This document shows positions 1 through 9,643 of a DNA stretch of 31,569 bases, in pieces. The translations under genes and the position numbers were made by a program. The notes under the pieces are model-generated. The model worked only from the letters and a program-made list of their open reading frames with translations. It was not told the origin of the DNA and did not search any database. Position 1 is the stretch's first letter. Every line of letters begins with the position of its first letter. Location of the stretch: positions 1 through 31,569 of the forward strand of contig JAZQQF010000088.1 in NCBI GenBank assembly GCA_045628925.1, read 5' to 3'. Origin of the DNA: UBA1774 sp045628925 (GTDB lineage: Bacteria > Bacillota > Clostridia > Oscillospirales > Oscillospiraceae).

Positions 1-92
1 GCTACCCCACGAAGGCGCATTATGCCGCCATCGCGGAGCTGGGGCCCTGCGAGATCCACCGACTGACCTTTCTGAAAAAGGTGCTGCCATGA
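1..92 (+). CDS. rnhB: Ribonuclease HII, C-terminal fragment
   Basis: The reading frame enters from the left edge (first full codon at position 3) and ends at the TGA at 90-92. Only about 29 residues are visible. They contain YPTKAHYAAIAELGPCEIHR followed by a Leu/Lys-rich end. This matches the C-terminal signature of RNase HII (a TKxHxxA...GPxxIHRxxF pattern), an enzyme that removes ribonucleotides from RNA/DNA hybrids. The catalytic acidic residues lie outside the window. The stop overlaps the ATG of the next gene. The rnhB-yraN order is common in Bacillota, which supports the call. Family assignment from so short a piece is good but not certain. Confidence 0.8.
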   Translation, partial: YPTKAHYAAIAELGPCEIHRLTFLKKVLP

Positions 93-451
93 CGAAGGAA
101 AAGCTGCTGGGCGCGTTCGGCGAGGCTGCCGCCGCGGAATATCTGCGGAAGAAGCGCTATCAGATCCTCGGCATGAACTACCGCTGTCCGCAGGGCGAGC
201 TGGACGTGATCGCAAAGCAGAAGGACACGGTGGTGTTCGCGGAGGTGAAGCTCCGCAGAGAAGGCGGCTTTGCCAGCGCTGCGGAAGCCGTCACGCCGCA
301 GAAGCAGCGAAGGCTGCGCCTTGCCGCCGAAGCGTGGCTGGCGGAGAATGAACTGGACGACGTGCCCTGCCGCTTCGACGTGATCGAGATCTATCTGGAA
401 CGGGAGGGCGGAAAGGTGAAAACGATCGCCCAGATGGAGGACGCTTTTTGA
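89..451 (+). CDS. yraN: YraN/UPF0102 family endonuclease-fold protein
   Basis: The 120-residue product has the usual length for UPF0102. Visible motifs are G11-E12 with an Ala-rich helix, GELDVIA (Glu37, Asp39) and FAEVK (Glu52, Lys54). Together these resemble the PD-(D/E)xK nuclease active site (E...D...ExK). Proteins of this family are predicted Holliday-junction-resolvase-like nucleases, but their cellular role is not well established. The ATG overlaps the rnhB stop, and an A-rich AAGG site at about 78-82 precedes it, so the two genes are probably translationally coupled. The stop overlaps the next start by one base. Family identity is secure; function is inferred from the fold. Confidence 0.9.
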   Translation: MTKEKLLGAFGEAAAAEYLRKKRYQILGMNYRCPQGELDVIAKQKDTVVFAEVKLRREGGFASAAEAVTPQKQRRLRLAAEAWLAENELDDVPCRFDVIEIYLEREGGKVKTIAQMEDAF

Positions 452-1389
452 TGAAACTGTTCGACGGACATTGTGATACGCTTTTGGGCCTGCTGGGCGG
501 GCCGCAGTCCGGGCCGGTGCCGGTGGGCGGATTGTATGAAAACAAGCTGCATATCGACCTGAAACGCGGGCTGGAGCTGGACGCTTACGCCCAGACCTTC
601 GCCCTGTTCGGCTTCAGGGAGATGGGCTTCGACGTATTCGATACGCTCTACTCCCGCTTCCAAAAGGAGCTGGAGATCAACGCCGACTGCATGGCCTTCT
701 GCCGCACCCGCAGCGAAGCGGAGGCAGCGGCGAAGGCGCACAAGGTCGCGGCCTTCCTCAGCGTGGAGGGCGCGGAGGTGCTGAACTGCGACACGGCGAA
801 GCTGGAGCAGGCCGGGGAAGCGGGCGTGCGCGCTTTCGGCATCTGCTGGAACCGGGCTAATGAGCTGACCGGGACGAATATTCAGGAGCCGGACCGGGGC
901 CTCAGCGAAAAAGGGAAGGACTACCTTCGCCTTGCGCTGGAGCTGGGCATGGTGGCGGACGTGAGCCATCTCAGCGACCCGGGCTTCTGGGATGTGGAGA
1001 AGCTGGCGAAGGGCCCCTTCTGCGCGACCCATTCCAATGCCCGCGCCGTGCATGACCATCCCCGGAACCTGACGGACGATATGTTCCGCGCCATCCGCGA
1101 CCACGGCGGCACGGCGGGATTGAATCTGTACGCGGCCTTCCTCGGGGAGGAGAACGTGACCATCGAGACCGCGCTGCGGCATATCGACCATTTTCTGGAG
1201 CTGGGCGGCGAAAAGACGCTGGCCATCGGCGGCGATTTGGATGGCTGCGAGGCGCTGCCGGCGGGGATGCACGGCATACAGGACGTGCATCTGATCCGCG
1301 AGGCGCTGGAGGTGCGCGGCTATGCCGAAGAACTGCTGGACGATATCTTTTACAATAATCAGATGCGGGTCATTCCGATCCAAGAATAA
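451..1389 (+). CDS. Membrane dipeptidase-like peptidase, family M19
   Basis: The 312-residue product resembles renal-dipeptidase-type (M19) zinc enzymes, which cleave dipeptides, including those with D-residues at the C-terminal side. Metal-site motifs appear in order: DGHCDT at the N-terminus (His7, Asp9), SVEGAE (bridging Glu106), VSHLSD (His173), THSNAR (His194) and GGDLDG (near Asp262-264). No signal peptide is present, so the enzyme is probably cytoplasmic. I chose the ATG at 451 rather than the TTG at 448: it overlaps the yraN stop as TGATG and has a GGAGG-type site at 436-440 about ten bases upstream. The physiological substrate cannot be read from the sequence. Confidence 0.9.
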   Translation: MKLFDGHCDTLLGLLGGPQSGPVPVGGLYENKLHIDLKRGLELDAYAQTFALFGFREMGFDVFDTLYSRFQKELEINADCMAFCRTRSEAEAAAKAHKVAAFLSVEGAEVLNCDTAKLEQAGEAGVRAFGICWNRANELTGTNIQEPDRGLSEKGKDYLRLALELGMVADVSHLSDPGFWDVEKLAKGPFCATHSNARAVHDHPRNLTDDMFRAIRDHGGTAGLNLYAAFLGEENVTIETALRHIDHFLELGGEKTLAIGGDLDGCEALPAGMHGIQDVHLIREALEVRGYAEELLDDIFYNNQMRVIPIQE

Positions 1390-1403
1390 AGGGGAGTACA
1401 ACC

Positions 1404-2888
1404 ATGAAATACGTCAGCACGAGAGACGCATCCCTGTCCCTGTCCGCCGCCGAGGCGATCAGTCAGGGCCTGAGCCGCGAGGGCGGCCTGTTCGTTCCCG
1501 AAACCATGCCGAAATTCCGCCCCGGCTTCCTGCAGGAGCTGTGCGGCATGACCTATGCACAGCGCAGCGCCGCCGTCATGGGTCTGTATCTGGATGATTA
1601 TTCCGCCGAGGAGCTGAAGGCCTTCACCGAGGCGGCTTATTCCGAGGAGCGCTTCGGCGCTGCCGCCGCTCCGCTGAAGCAGCTGGACGGCGCCACCGCC
1701 TATCTGGAGCTGTGGCACGGCCCCACCTGCGCCTTCAAGGATATGGCGCTGCAGGTGATGCCCCATCTGCTCCGCGCCGCGCTGAAAAAGACCGGCGAGC
1801 AGAAGCAGGTCTGCATCCTCGTCGCCACCTCCGGCGACACGGGCAAGGCCGCGCTGGAGGGCTTCCGGGATGTGGAAGGCACGAAGATCTTCGTGTTCTA
1901 TCCCTCCGACGGCGTTTCTGACGTGCAGAAGCTGCAGATGCGCACCCAGCAGGGCAGTAACGTGGGCGTCTGCGCCGTGAAGGGCAATTTCGACGACGCG
2001 CAGAGCGGCGTGAAGGCTATTTTCTCCGACGAGGCCATGCGCGCAAAGCTGGGTGAGGCGGGCTGGTTCTTCTCCTCCGCCAACTCCATCAACTGGGGCC
2101 GTCTGCTGCCGCAGATCGCCTATTACGTTTCCGCCTACTGCGACGCGGTGAACGCGGGCATGGTGAAGCTGGGCGAGAGCATCAACTTCTGCGTCCCCAC
2201 CGGCAACTTCGGCAATATCCTCGCCGGGTGGATGGCGAAGAAGATGGGCCTGCCGGTGAAGAAGCTCATCTGCGCCTCCAATACGAACAACGTGCTGACC
2301 GATTTCTTCCGCACCGGTCTGTATGACCGCAACCGCCCCTTCCACACCACCATGTCGCCCTCCATGGATATCCTCATTTCCAGCAATCTGGAGCGTCTGC
2401 TGTATCTCGCTTCCGGCGATGACAAGCAGGTGAAGGCGTGGATGGAAGAACTGAACACCACGGGCCGCTATCAGATCGGCGGCGAACTGCTGAAAAAGCT
2501 CCGTGCGGACTTTGACTGCGGCTGGTGCGACGAAGCGGATACCGCCGAGACCATCGGCGCACACTATGCTTCCGGGTATCTGATGGACACGCATACCGCC
2601 GTGGCGGCCCGCGTGCTGGCGGACTACCGGAAGGGCGGCGGGGGTCAGACCCCCACCGTGGTGGTCTCCACCGCAAGCCCCTATAAGTTCTGCGACAACG
2701 TGCTGAAAGCCATCGGCAGCGAGGCGAAGGGCAGCGGCACGCAGCTGATCGAGACCCTGTCGCAGGTCACGGGCACCGCCGTGCCGAAGCCGCTGGAAGG
2801 GCTGGATAAGCGCCCCGTCCGCTTCGATGCGGTGGTGGAAAAGACGGAGATGCCCGGCGCGGTGCTGGAAATGCTGGGCATCCGGTAA
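1404..2888 (+). CDS. thrC: Threonine synthase (PLP-dependent)
   Basis: This 494-residue protein converts O-phosphohomoserine to threonine using pyridoxal phosphate. The N-terminus (MKYVSTRDAS, then REGGLFVPE) is typical of the longer ThrC class. The PLP-binding lysine is Lys112 in GPTCAFKD. A phosphate-binding SGDTGKAA loop follows near residue 143, and a PTGNFGN motif lies in the middle. Length matches the class. A GGGGAG ribosome site at about 1391-1396 precedes the ATG. No other threonine-pathway gene (thrA, thrB, hom) is in the window, so thrC is detached from its pathway here. No leader peptide or T-box is visible in the 14-base gap. Confidence 0.95.
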   Translation: MKYVSTRDASLSLSAAEAISQGLSREGGLFVPETMPKFRPGFLQELCGMTYAQRSAAVMGLYLDDYSAEELKAFTEAAYSEERFGAAAAPLKQLDGATAYLELWHGPTCAFKDMALQVMPHLLRAALKKTGEQKQVCILVATSGDTGKAALEGFRDVEGTKIFVFYPSDGVSDVQKLQMRTQQGSNVGVCAVKGNFDDAQSGVKAIFSDEAMRAKLGEAGWFFSSANSINWGRLLPQIAYYVSAYCDAVNAGMVKLGESINFCVPTGNFGNILAGWMAKKMGLPVKKLICASNTNNVLTDFFRTGLYDRNRPFHTTMSPSMDILISSNLERLLYLASGDDKQVKAWMEELNTTGRYQIGGELLKKLRADFDCGWCDEADTAETIGAHYASGYLMDTHTAVAARVLADYRKGGGGQTPTVVVSTASPYKFCDNVLKAIGSEAKGSGTQLIETLSQVTGTAVPKPLEGLDKRPVRFDAVVEKTEMPGAVLEMLGIR

Positions 2889-2892
2889 GTTT

Positions 2893-3672
2893 ATGGCGCT
2901 GTATACGATCGGCGACCTGCATCTGAGCTTCGGCAGCGACAAGCCAATGGACATCTTCGGCGGCAAGTGGGCCGACCATCCGAAGCGTCTGGCTGAGAAC
3001 TTCGCCGAGCTGAAAGCAGAGGACGTGACCGTGCTCTGCGGCGACCTGAGCTGGGGGATGAGCCTGGAGGAATCGGCGGCGGATTTCCGCTTCATCGGTG
3101 AGCTGCCGGGCAGAAAAGTCATCCTCAAGGGCAACCACGATTACTGGTGGACCACTGCCAGCAAGATGAACCGCTTTTTTGCTGAGAACGGCATCGAGAC
3201 CGTGGAGCTGCTGCACAATAACTGCGTCCTCTATGGGGAACTGGCCATCTGCGGAACGCGGGGCTGGTTCTATGAGGAGGAGACCGGCGGCGAGCATGAT
3301 AAGAAGATCATGAACCGGGAGCTGATGCGGCTGGAGGCCTCGCTGAAGGCGGCGGGGGAGCGGGAAAAGCTCTGCTTCCTCCATTATCCGCCGCGATATG
3401 GGAATTACGTCTGCCGGGAGATCGTCGAGCTGCTGCGGACCTATGGGGTGACGGAGTGCTATTACGGGCATCTCCACGGCCCCGGCCAGAAGGGCGCCGT
3501 GCAGGGCTGGGTGGAAGGTGTGCATTATCAGATGGTGAGCGCCGATTATCTGGGCTTTGCGCCCAGAAAGATCCGGGATGACCCGGAAAGTTCGGAAACC
3601 GACACGGAAAATTCCGAAAAAACGGCGGATTCTGAAAAAAACAGTAGCAAAATCATCGGAGCTGTGATATAG
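2893..3672 (+). CDS. Calcineurin-like metallophosphoesterase
   Basis: The open frame extends upstream to 2827, but the ATG at 2893 gives a protein that begins directly with the first metal motif, just after the thrC stop. The 259 residues carry the full set of metallophosphoesterase motifs: GDLHLS (Asp8, His10), CGDLSWG (Asp51), GNHDYWW (Asn81-His82-Asp83), FLHYPP (His164) and GHLHG (His193, His195). These bind two metal ions for phosphoester hydrolysis. The substrate is unknown. The last 30 or so residues are a low-complexity acidic Ser/Glu/Asp/Lys tail beyond the catalytic domain, encoded by DNA that is more A-rich than its surroundings. The end of the gene contains a possible promoter for tig. 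Confidence 0.88.
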   Translation: MALYTIGDLHLSFGSDKPMDIFGGKWADHPKRLAENFAELKAEDVTVLCGDLSWGMSLEESAADFRFIGELPGRKVILKGNHDYWWTTASKMNRFFAENGIETVELLHNNCVLYGELAICGTRGWFYEEETGGEHDKKIMNRELMRLEASLKAAGEREKLCFLHYPPRYGNYVCREIVELLRTYGVTECYYGHLHGPGQKGAVQGWVEGVHYQMVSADYLGFAPRKIRDDPESSETDTENSEKTADSEKNSSKIIGAVI

Positions 3673-3673
3673 T
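3665..3673 (+). promoter_or_regulatory. Candidate extended -10 promoter for tig
   Basis: The bases TG-A-TATAGT form an extended -10 element 60-70 bases upstream of the trigger factor ATG. It overlaps the stop codon of the preceding metallophosphoesterase gene. No good -35 hexamer lies 17 bases upstream, as is often the case for extended -10 promoters. The sequence around it is AT-richer than the rest of the window. This is a motif match only. Confidence 0.4.
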
Positions 3674-3735
3674 ACCTTGGCATTTGTATGTAAATACCGC
3701 TGAAAAGCGTCAATCTGATTGGGAGGACAGCCGTC

Positions 3736-5067
3736 ATGGAAGTCAAAAGCATCGAAAAGAAAGAGAAAAACAGCGCGGACGTAATCGTTTCCGTCACCGC
3801 CGAGGAGTTTGAGAAAGCCATCATCAAGGTTTTCAACCAGAACAAGAAGAGCATCCAGATCCCCGGTTTCCGCAAGGGCAAGGCGCCCCGGAAGATCGTC
3901 GAGGCGATGTACGGTGAATCCGTTTTTTATGAAGACGCTATCAACGAAGTGGCGCCCGACGCCTACTTCTTTGCCGTGAAGGAAAAGGAACTGAAGGTCG
4001 TTGCCAATCCGTCCATCGAGGATGCGAAGGTGGAGGACGATAAGTCCCTGACCCTGAAGTTCAACGCCGTGCTTTACCCCGAGGTGGAGCTGGGCCAGTA
4101 TAAGGGCCTCGAGGCTGTCCGCAAGGAAGCCAAGGTCGACCCCGCCGAGATCGACATGGAGATCGACCAGCTGCGCAACCGCAACGCCACCGTGCAGACC
4201 GCTGAGCGCGCCGCCAAGTTCGGCGACACCGTGGTCATCGACTACGAGGGCTTCATCGACGGCGTGGCCTTCGATGGCGGCAAGGGCGAGAACTACAGCC
4301 TGGAGATCGGCTCCAACACCTTCATCCCCGGCTTCGAGGTGCAGCTCATCGGCACCGCCGCCGGCGAGGACGCCGAGGTCAACGTGACCTTCCCCGAGGA
4401 CTACAATGCGGAAGAGCTCAAGGGCAAGGCCGCTATCTTCAAGTGCCATGTGCATGAAGTGAAGGAAAAGATCCTGCCCGAGGCGGACGATGAGTTTGCC
4501 AAGGACGTGAGCGAGTTCGACACCATCGCCGAGTATCGCAAGAGCATCGAGGACAAGCTGCTGAAGCAGAAGGAAGCCCGCACCCGCGACGATTTCCTTG
4601 ACCTGCTCCTTGCTCAGATCGTGGACGGCATGAAGGTCGACCTGAACGACGCCATGGTGGATACCCGCGCCCAGCAGATGGTGGAGGACATTGCCAACCG
4701 CATCGCCAATCAGGGCGTTTCCATCGAGCAGTATCTGGGCTGGATGGGCACCAACGTGGAGGACTTCACCAAGTCCCAGCGCGCCAATGCCGAGAAGACC
4801 ATCCGTCAGGAGCTGGCCCTCAAGAAGATCGCCGATCTGGAAGGCATCACCGTGGAAGACGAGGATCGCGACCGCGAGCTGCAGAAGGTCGCCGATCAGT
4901 ACGGCATCGAGCTGGAGAGCGTGAAGACCTTCATGGATACCGATATGCTGGAGGAGAGCATCCTCTATACCAAGGCTGCCGACTTCATCATTGCCAATTC
5001 CGTGGCGCTCCCCGAGCCTCCCAAGGAAGAAGAAACGAAGGAAGAAGCTGCCGAGGCGCAGGAATAA
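3736..5067 (+). CDS. tig: Trigger factor, ribosome-associated chaperone and prolyl isomerase
   Basis: The 443-residue length is typical. The N-terminal ribosome-docking signature GFRKGKAP is at residues 44-51. An FKBP-type peptidyl-prolyl isomerase domain follows at about 155-240 (the stretch FGDTVVIDYEGFIDG and the later FIPGFE), and then a long helical substrate-binding C-domain. The protein binds nascent chains at the ribosomal exit tunnel. The last 15 residues are a very acidic Glu/Ala tail. A GGGAGG site at 3721-3726 lies about nine bases upstream of the ATG. tig stands directly before clpP-clpX-lon, the usual quality-control arrangement, and probably shares a transcript with clpP and clpX. 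Confidence 0.96.
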   Translation: MEVKSIEKKEKNSADVIVSVTAEEFEKAIIKVFNQNKKSIQIPGFRKGKAPRKIVEAMYGESVFYEDAINEVAPDAYFFAVKEKELKVVANPSIEDAKVEDDKSLTLKFNAVLYPEVELGQYKGLEAVRKEAKVDPAEIDMEIDQLRNRNATVQTAERAAKFGDTVVIDYEGFIDGVAFDGGKGENYSLEIGSNTFIPGFEVQLIGTAAGEDAEVNVTFPEDYNAEELKGKAAIFKCHVHEVKEKILPEADDEFAKDVSEFDTIAEYRKSIEDKLLKQKEARTRDDFLDLLLAQIVDGMKVDLNDAMVDTRAQQMVEDIANRIANQGVSIEQYLGWMGTNVEDFTKSQRANAEKTIRQELALKKIADLEGITVEDEDRDRELQKVADQYGIELESVKTFMDTDMLEESILYTKAADFIIANSVALPEPPKEEETKEEAAEAQE

Positions 5068-5135
5068 TTTCCGAAACCGGAATAGAAACGAACCTCTGCG
5101 GCTATGCTTGAATCCGGAAGAAGGAGGAATTTTCC

Positions 5136-5720
5136 ATGAGCACACTGATCCCTTACGTTGTGGAGCAGACTTCCCGCGGGGAACGCTCCTACGATATCTA
5201 TTCCCGCCTGCTGAATGACCGCATCGTGTTCCTGAACGGGGAAGTGGATGAAGCGTCTGCCAGCGTCATCGTGGCGGAGCTGCTGTATCTGGAGGCGCAG
5301 GACCCCGATAAGGATATCCAGTTTTATATCAACAGCCCCGGCGGCAGCGTGACGGACGGCCTCGCCATCTATGACACCATGCAGTATATCAAGGCGGACG
5401 TTTCCACCATCTGTCTGGGCATGGCGGCCAGCATGGGCGCGTTCCTGCTTTCTGCCGGCGCGAAGGGCAAGCGCATCTGCCTGCCCAATGCGGAGGTCAT
5501 GATCCATCAGGTGCTGGGCGGCACGCAGGGTCAGGAGACCGATATCCAGATCGAAGCGCGCCACATGGCCCGCATCAAGAAGAACCTGACCGAGATCCTT
5601 GCGCAGAACTGCGGCAAGAGCTATGAGCAGGTGCTTGCCGACTGCGAACGCAATAACTGGATGAGCGCCGAGGAAGCGAAGGAATACGGACTGATCGATT
5701 CCGTCATCTACAAGCGCTGA
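5136..5720 (+). CDS. clpP: ATP-dependent Clp protease proteolytic subunit
   Basis: The 194-residue serine peptidase forms the tetradecameric barrel that degrades proteins fed in by Clp ATPases. The catalytic triad is visible: Ser99 in GMAASMGAFLL, His124 in MIHQVLGG, and Asp169 in LADCERNNW, where most family members have DTxRD. The N-terminal LIPYVVEQTSRGERSYDIYS stretch, which forms the axial loop, is also present. A strong AGGAGG site precedes the ATG. A 68-base gap separates it from tig; I see no clear terminator or CtsR operator in it. Length and motifs are normal. Confidence 0.97.
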   Translation: MSTLIPYVVEQTSRGERSYDIYSRLLNDRIVFLNGEVDEASASVIVAELLYLEAQDPDKDIQFYINSPGGSVTDGLAIYDTMQYIKADVSTICLGMAASMGAFLLSAGAKGKRICLPNAEVMIHQVLGGTQGQETDIQIEARHMARIKKNLTEILAQNCGKSYEQVLADCERNNWMSAEEAKEYGLIDSVIYKR

Positions 5721-5753
5721 ACCATTTGATCAAAGACCCGAATTGGAGCGACC

Positions 5754-7016
<1,263 letters not shown>

Positions 7017-7025
7017 CCGAAAATC

Positions 7026-7063
7026 CGGGGGTGGTCTTGAAGACTGCCCCCGTTTGCCTTTTT
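7026..7063 (+). terminator. Intrinsic terminator between clpX and lon
   Basis: CGGGGG (7026-7031) pairs with CCCCCG (7047-7052). The stem continues inward through TGGTCT and AGACTG with two wobble pairs, leaving a three-base loop. TTTGCC and then TTTTT follow. The structure implies at least partial transcription stop after clpX and some separate control of lon. Confidence 0.75.
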
Positions 7064-7092
7064 GAACCAAGATACCAAAGGAGGGATACATA

Positions 7093-9525
7093 ATGGCAAT
7101 TCAGACGGAACACCTGCCCATGATCGCCCTTCGGGGCCTCAGCGTATTCCCGTCCATGATTCTGAATTTTGATATCGAGCGTCCCATGTCCGTCGCCGCG
7201 CTGAATGTGGCGATGGAGCAGGGAAGGCGCATCTTCCTCCTCACCCAGAAGGATGAGGATCTGGAGGAGCCGGAGGAGCAGGACCTGTGGGAGATCGGCT
7301 GCATCGCCCATATCCGTCAGATTTTGCGGATGCCGGGCGGCACCGTGCGCATTCTGGCGGAGGGCCAGTGCCGCGCCCGCATCAGCCGCATCTATCAGAC
7401 CCGGCCGTTTTTCGATGTGGACGCGGAGCCCATCGCCGAGGAGCATGATTTTGAGCATCCCCGCCTGAGCGATGCGCTGCTGCGCCGCGCCCGCGGGCTG
7501 GTAGGTCATCTGACGATGCTGCTGCAGGGCAACGTGCCGGAATTCCTGCAGGGCGGCGTCGATGATTATCAGGATCCCGGCGCGCTGGCAGATTTCCTCG
7601 CCATGAACCTGCACATCCCGCAGGATAAAAAGCAGATCGTTTTGGAAACGCTGCCGCCGCTGCGTCGGCTGGAAAAGCTCAATGAGTTTCTGGAGCGTGA
7701 GATCGACGTGCTGGAGGTCGAGGCGGAGCTGCACCGCAAAACGCAGGGCCGCATGATGGCCGCCCATCGGGAAAGCCTGCTGCGGGAGCAGATGCGCACC
7801 ATCCAGCAGGAGCTGGGTACCGACGAGGAGCAGGAGACCGCCTCCGAGATGGAGGAGTATGCGGCGAAGATCGAAGCGCTGAACGCCGCCGACGAAGTGA
7901 AGGAAAAGCTGCGTAAGGAGCTGGGCAGGCTCCGCCATCAGGCGGGGTACGGGTCCTCCGAGGGCGCGGTGCTGCGTACATATCTGGATACCGTGCTGGA
8001 GCTTCCGTGGGGCAGGACCACGGAGGACGATTTCAGCGTGGAGAAGACCCGCACGATCCTGGATGAAGATCATTACGGGTTGGAAAAGGTCAAGGAACGC
8101 ATTCTGGAGTATACCGCCGTGCGTCAGCTGGCGCCGGACGTGAAGGGCGCGATCCTCTGTCTGGTCGGCCCGCCGGGAACCGGCAAGACCAGCATCGGCA
8201 TGAGCATCGCCCGGGCTATGGGCCGGAAGATGAGCCGCATCAGCCTCGGCGGCGTACATGACGAGGCGGAGATCCGCGGCCACCGCAAGACCTACGTGGG
8301 CGCCATGCCGGGCCGCATCATGAGCGCCGTGCTGCAGGCGGGCACCTCCAACCCCGTGCTGCTGCTGGACGAGGTGGACAAGCTCGGCTCCGATTTCCGG
8401 GGCGACCCGTCCTCCGCACTGCTGGAAGCGCTGGACGCGGAGCAGAACCACACCTTCCGCGACCATTATCTGGAAGTGCCCTTCGACCTCTCCAACGTGC
8501 TGTTCATCACGACGGCGAACACCACGGATACGATCCCGCGTCCGCTGCTGGACCGCATGGAGGTCATCGAGCTGAACAGCTATACCGACGAGGAAAAGCT
8601 CCACATCGCCAAGGATCATCTCCTGCCCAAGCAGCGGAAAAAGCACGGCCTGAAGGCGCGGCAGCTCCGCGTCAGCGACGATACCCTGCGGGAGATCATC
8701 GCGGGCTGGACGCAGGAATCCGGCGTGCGAACGCTGGAACGGGAGCTGGGCAGCATCTGCCGCAAGGCCGCGGTGAAGCTGGTAGAGGGCGATGCGAAGA
8801 GTGTTTCCGTGAAGCCGAAGGATCTGGAAAACCTGCTGGGCGCCCGGAAAGTGAAGCCGGAGAACAAGCGGCGGGAGGATACCGTCGGTCTGGCCCGCGG
8901 TCTTGCGTGGACCAGCGTGGGCGGCGTGACGCTGGACGTGGAGGTCGCCGTGGTGGACGGCGCGGGCGCGCTGAAGCTCACCGGCAATCTGGGCGAGGTG
9001 ATGAAGGAATCCGCCATGGCGGGCCTGACCTATATCCGCTCCCGGGCCTCGATTTTGGGCATCGACCCGAACTTCCATAAGAATAAGGATATCCACGTGC
9101 ATTTCCCGGAGGGCGCCGTTCCCAAGGACGGGCCCAGCGCCGGTATCACCATGACCCTCGCCATGATCTCTGCGCTGATCGGCGCGCCCCTGCGGGGCAA
9201 TCTGGCGATGACCGGGGAGATCACCCTGCGGGGCAGAGTGATGGCCATCGGCGGTCTGAAGGAAAAGACCATGGCGGCCCTGCGCAGCGGGGCGGACACG
9301 GTGCTGATCCCCAAGGACAACGAAGCGGATCTGAATGAGATCGATCAGGACGTGCGCGCACAGCTGAAATTCATCCCCGTTTCCCATATCGACGAGGTAC
9401 TGCACACGGCGCTGGATTTCACGAACGTGCGCCCGTGGCAGCCGGAGCCCGCCGCGCAGACGGCGCCGGTGACGCCTGTTCCCGCCGAGCCGGAGCGGCC
9501 CGCCGAAAGACCCCTTGCCAACTGA
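7093..9525 (+). CDS. lon: ATP-dependent Lon protease (LonA type)
   Basis: The 810-residue soluble protease has the LonA layout: an N-terminal substrate-binding LON domain (about 1-205), a coiled-coil linker, an AAA+ domain with Walker A GPPGTGKT at 359-366 and Walker B LLLDEVDK, and a C-terminal peptidase domain. The catalytic dyad is Ser682 (KDGPSAG) and Lys725 (GGLKEK), with the expected spacing of 43 residues. The last 30 or so residues form a Pro/Ala/Glu-rich tail (about 777-810) past the peptidase core. The protein degrades damaged and regulatory proteins. A GGAGGG site precedes the ATG. engB (ysxC), which often follows lon in Bacillota, is absent. Confidence 0.97.
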   Translation: MAIQTEHLPMIALRGLSVFPSMILNFDIERPMSVAALNVAMEQGRRIFLLTQKDEDLEEPEEQDLWEIGCIAHIRQILRMPGGTVRILAEGQCRARISRIYQTRPFFDVDAEPIAEEHDFEHPRLSDALLRRARGLVGHLTMLLQGNVPEFLQGGVDDYQDPGALADFLAMNLHIPQDKKQIVLETLPPLRRLEKLNEFLEREIDVLEVEAELHRKTQGRMMAAHRESLLREQMRTIQQELGTDEEQETASEMEEYAAKIEALNAADEVKEKLRKELGRLRHQAGYGSSEGAVLRTYLDTVLELPWGRTTEDDFSVEKTRTILDEDHYGLEKVKERILEYTAVRQLAPDVKGAILCLVGPPGTGKTSIGMSIARAMGRKMSRISLGGVHDEAEIRGHRKTYVGAMPGRIMSAVLQAGTSNPVLLLDEVDKLGSDFRGDPSSALLEALDAEQNHTFRDHYLEVPFDLSNVLFITTANTTDTIPRPLLDRMEVIELNSYTDEEKLHIAKDHLLPKQRKKHGLKARQLRVSDDTLREIIAGWTQESGVRTLERELGSICRKAAVKLVEGDAKSVSVKPKDLENLLGARKVKPENKRREDTVGLARGLAWTSVGGVTLDVEVAVVDGAGALKLTGNLGEVMKESAMAGLTYIRSRASILGIDPNFHKNKDIHVHFPEGAVPKDGPSAGITMTLAMISALIGAPLRGNLAMTGEITLRGRVMAIGGLKEKTMAALRSGADTVLIPKDNEADLNEIDQDVRAQLKFIPVSHIDEVLHTALDFTNVRPWQPEPAAQTAPVTPVPAEPERPAERPLAN

Positions 9526-9557
9526 ACAGCGACCGTGCAGATTGAATAGTATGGTTC

Positions 9558-9622
9558 GGAAAGACCGTGCGGAGACGCCGCTCCCCTGTGGGGCGTCTGA
9601 CCGCCGGTCTTTCCTGTTTTTT
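9558..9622 (+). terminator. Large intrinsic terminator after lon
   Basis: The outer stem GGAAAGACCG (9558-9567) pairs perfectly with CGGTCTTTCC (9605-9614). The inner stem AGACGCC (9573-9579) pairs perfectly with GGCGTCT (9592-9598), and six T residues follow at 9617-9622. The T-run lies just before the ribosome site of the DUF3343 gene, so any read-through transcript would carry the hairpin immediately upstream of that start. Confidence 0.85.
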
Positions 9623-9643
9623 GGAGAAAAGGGGTGTCAAGCC

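Noticed and set aside
3591..3618. Inverted repeat TTCGGAA...TTCCGAA near the end of the phosphoesterase gene
   Set aside because: It lies within the coding sequence and is followed by A residues, not T residues, so it is not a + strand terminator. The short repeat may be chance in an A-rich stretch.
2767..5145. A 792-codon open frame on the minus strand opposite tig and its neighbours
   Set aside because: Its product is rich in His, Leu and Gly with no domain, and tig, clpP and the phosphoesterase are unmistakable on the + strand. In this GC-rich code, Leu TTA/CTA and Ser TCA codons are rare, so antisense stops are rare.
9515..9643. N-terminal extension of the DUF3343 frame back into lon
   Set aside because: It crosses the lon stop and a strong terminator, and the TTG at 9644 has a proper ribosome site.
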